A DNA stretch of 64,000 nucleotides from JAVXCQ01 sp036659415 (GTDB lineage Bacteria; Bacillota; Negativicutes; Acidaminococcales; Acidaminococcaceae). Where the stretch lies: positions 1-64,000 of the forward strand of contig JAVXCQ010000009.1 of NCBI GenBank assembly GCA_036659415.1, given 5' to 3'. Each line of letters begins with the position of its first letter. The stretch's first letter is position 1. The position numbers and the translations under genes are program-made. The notes beneath the pieces were generated by a model. The model was not told the origin of the DNA, did not search any database, and worked only from the letters and a program-made list of their open reading frames with translations. This document shows, in pieces, positions 62,955 to 64,000 of the stretch.

Positions 62955-63522
62955 TACCTTTGGCATTATCTTTAGCGCTATCTTTATTTCTAATATCGTC
63001 CTATCCCAATTTTTAGGTATTTGCTCTTTTCTCGGCGTTTCCAAAAGCTTGCGTAATGCCCTAGGCATGAGCGCTGCGGTCGCCTTTGTCATGGTCTTAG
63101 CCTCTACAATTTCCTGGCTTGTTTACTATGCTTTTTTAGTCCCTTTAGACCTCGCCTACCTCAAGACCATCGTTTTTATTCTCGCCATTGCCTCCTTAGT
63201 GCAACTGGTAGAAATGTTTATGAAAAAAAATATGCCCCAGCTGCACAAAAGCATGGGCGTCTTTCTTCCCCTCATCACCACCAATTGTACTATTTTGGGT
63301 ATCGCCCTCCTCAATATTCAGCATGACTATACTTTTTTCCAAGCTTTGGTTAATGCCATCAGCACAGCTGCCGGCTATACCATGGCCTTAGTCTTGTTTT
63401 CCTGTATTCGTGAACGCTTAGAAGAAGCAGACGTCCCCTGTTGTATGCGCGAATTACCCATTGCCTTAATTACTGCCAGTTGTATGTCCATTGCCTTTAT
63501 GGGGCTAGCCGGTATGCACTGA
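62947..63522 (+). CDS. rnfA: Rnf complex subunit RnfA
   Basis: A 191-residue membrane subunit homologous to NqrE. IFISNIVLSQFLGICSFLGVSKSLRNALGM and TTNCTILGIALLN are diagnostic, with cysteines for the intramembrane iron site. Overlaps rnfE by eight bases. Confidence 0.95.
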   Translation: MDSTFGIIFSAIFISNIVLSQFLGICSFLGVSKSLRNALGMSAAVAFVMVLASTISWLVYYAFLVPLDLAYLKTIVFILAIASLVQLVEMFMKKNMPQLHKSMGVFLPLITTNCTILGIALLNIQHDYTFFQALVNAISTAAGYTMALVLFSCIRERLEEADVPCCMRELPIALITASCMSIAFMGLAGMH

Positions 63523-63546
63523 TTAATTATTAGGAGTTGAAACCTT

Positions 63547-64000
63547 ATGTGGAAAGCCGTTCTGCTCGTTGCCGGTCTTGGTGCCGTTTTCGGGTCAATT
63601 CTCGCCCTTGCCGGTCGCAAATTACAAGTTAATATTGATCCCCGTATTGAACAAATTGCCAACCTCTTGCCCGGAGCCAATTGCGGTTCCTGTGGCTATC
63701 CCGGTTGCCACGGTTTAGCCGAAGCAATTGTCAGCGGCCAAACTGGTGTTTCCCCCTGTCTTGCCTGCACGCCTAGTTCTAAGCAAGCCATTGCCCGACT
63801 TATGGGCTACGTTGGTGAAACACCCATGAGCCCATCCCTGCGCAGAATTGCTCGGGTAGCCTGTAACGGCTGTAAAGAACACGCACCTAAACTCTACGAA
63901 TATCAAGGCATCAAAGATTGCCACCTGGTGGCTAAATATTTCGGTGGTCCCGGCAAATGCAACTTTGGTTGCCTGGGTCTAGGTTCCTGCGTCAAATTTT
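63547..64000 (+). CDS. rnfB: Rnf complex subunit RnfB (partial, truncated by the window end)
   Basis: The first 151 codons are present and the rest is outside. The N-terminal membrane helix (about 3-22) and the cysteine-rich segment NCGSCGYPGC (about 46-55), then C-rich repeats (VACNGCKE, KCNFGCLGLGSC), are as in RnfB, which accepts electrons from ferredoxin. Start ATG at 63547 with SD AGGAG. No stop in the window. Confidence 0.95.
   Translation, partial: MWKAVLLVAGLGAVFGSILALAGRKLQVNIDPRIEQIANLLPGANCGSCGYPGCHGLAEAIVSGQTGVSPCLACTPSSKQAIARLMGYVGETPMSPSLRRIARVACNGCKEHAPKLYEYQGIKDCHLVAKYFGGPGKCNFGCLGLGSCVKF

Overview
The window looks like the chromosome of a diderm Firmicute (Negativicutes), possibly an Acidaminococcaceae/Phascolarctobacterium-type gut anaerobe; the genus is inference. 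Firmicute features include a tryptophan T-box leader, a Bacillus-type BirA operator, many U-tailed intrinsic terminators and TTGACA/TATAAT promoters with 17-base spacers. An outer membrane is implied by two autotransporters whose C-terminal beta-barrels end in phenylalanine. Metabolism points to an anaerobe living on dicarboxylates and amino acids with Na+ or H+ ion-motive energy: pyruvate carboxylase, aspartase, a LarA-family racemase, formate-THF ligase with FolD, an Rnf complex and a nine-gene V-type ATPase.

Layout. 1-380: two near-duplicate strong promoters fire leftward out of the window, probably into an rRNA operon. 382-5381 (minus): iron/thiamine-type ABC importer, with a second binding protein behind an internal terminator. 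5616-7388: FkbM methyltransferase, then an ECF S-component-like membrane protein under a BirA operator. 7472-12712: autotransporter 1, a lipoprotein, a DtxR-type regulator overlapping crcB, and an exported protein. 12910-16365: pyruvate carboxylase. 16428-20145 (minus): two orphan DinJ-like antitoxins, a zinc-finger microprotein, autotransporter 2 and an XRE regulator. 20623-23435: an uncharacterised helical protein and a YjiH/YjiG transporter pair. 23630-27312 (minus): a Cache-GGDEF protein with an attenuator-like leader, tRNA-Thr(CGU), a YdbC/PC4 protein and a REC-GGDEF-PAS protein. 27547-30472: divergent larA-like and aspA. 30549-39034 (minus): V-ATPase operon G-I-K-E-C-F-A-B-D. 39471-40954: murI and an RDD protein. 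41048-44340 (minus): Trp T-box-trpP-ecfA-ecfA-ecfT. 44378-46108: cysK with a structured leader, and an HD protein. 46184-52736 (minus): folD, fhs, a PASTA PBP, ftsW and trmB. 52931-55249: cation:proton antiporter. 55344-58980 (minus): an AcoR-like regulator lacking GAFTGA, an NlpC/P60 hydrolase and a radical SAM protein. 59333-64000: rnfCDGEA and the start of rnfB, cut by the window end.

How it fits together. Rnf would build a Na+ (or H+) gradient from reduced ferredoxin. The V-ATPase K subunit carries the residues of the Enterococcus hirae Na+ site, so both machines may share a Na+ circuit. A palindrome of the form TGTATAC-N-GTATACA sits at the aspA transcription start and upstream of yjiHG, and shorter GTATAC-centred sites lie upstream of pyc, fhs and rnfC. 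This suggests one regulator over central carbon and energy genes. Biotin uptake (BirA site) would feed the biotin-dependent pyruvate carboxylase. The least explained items are the BirA-controlled membrane protein, the attenuator-like leader of the diguanylate cyclase gene, the shared palindrome, and the orphan antitoxin/zinc-finger cluster.
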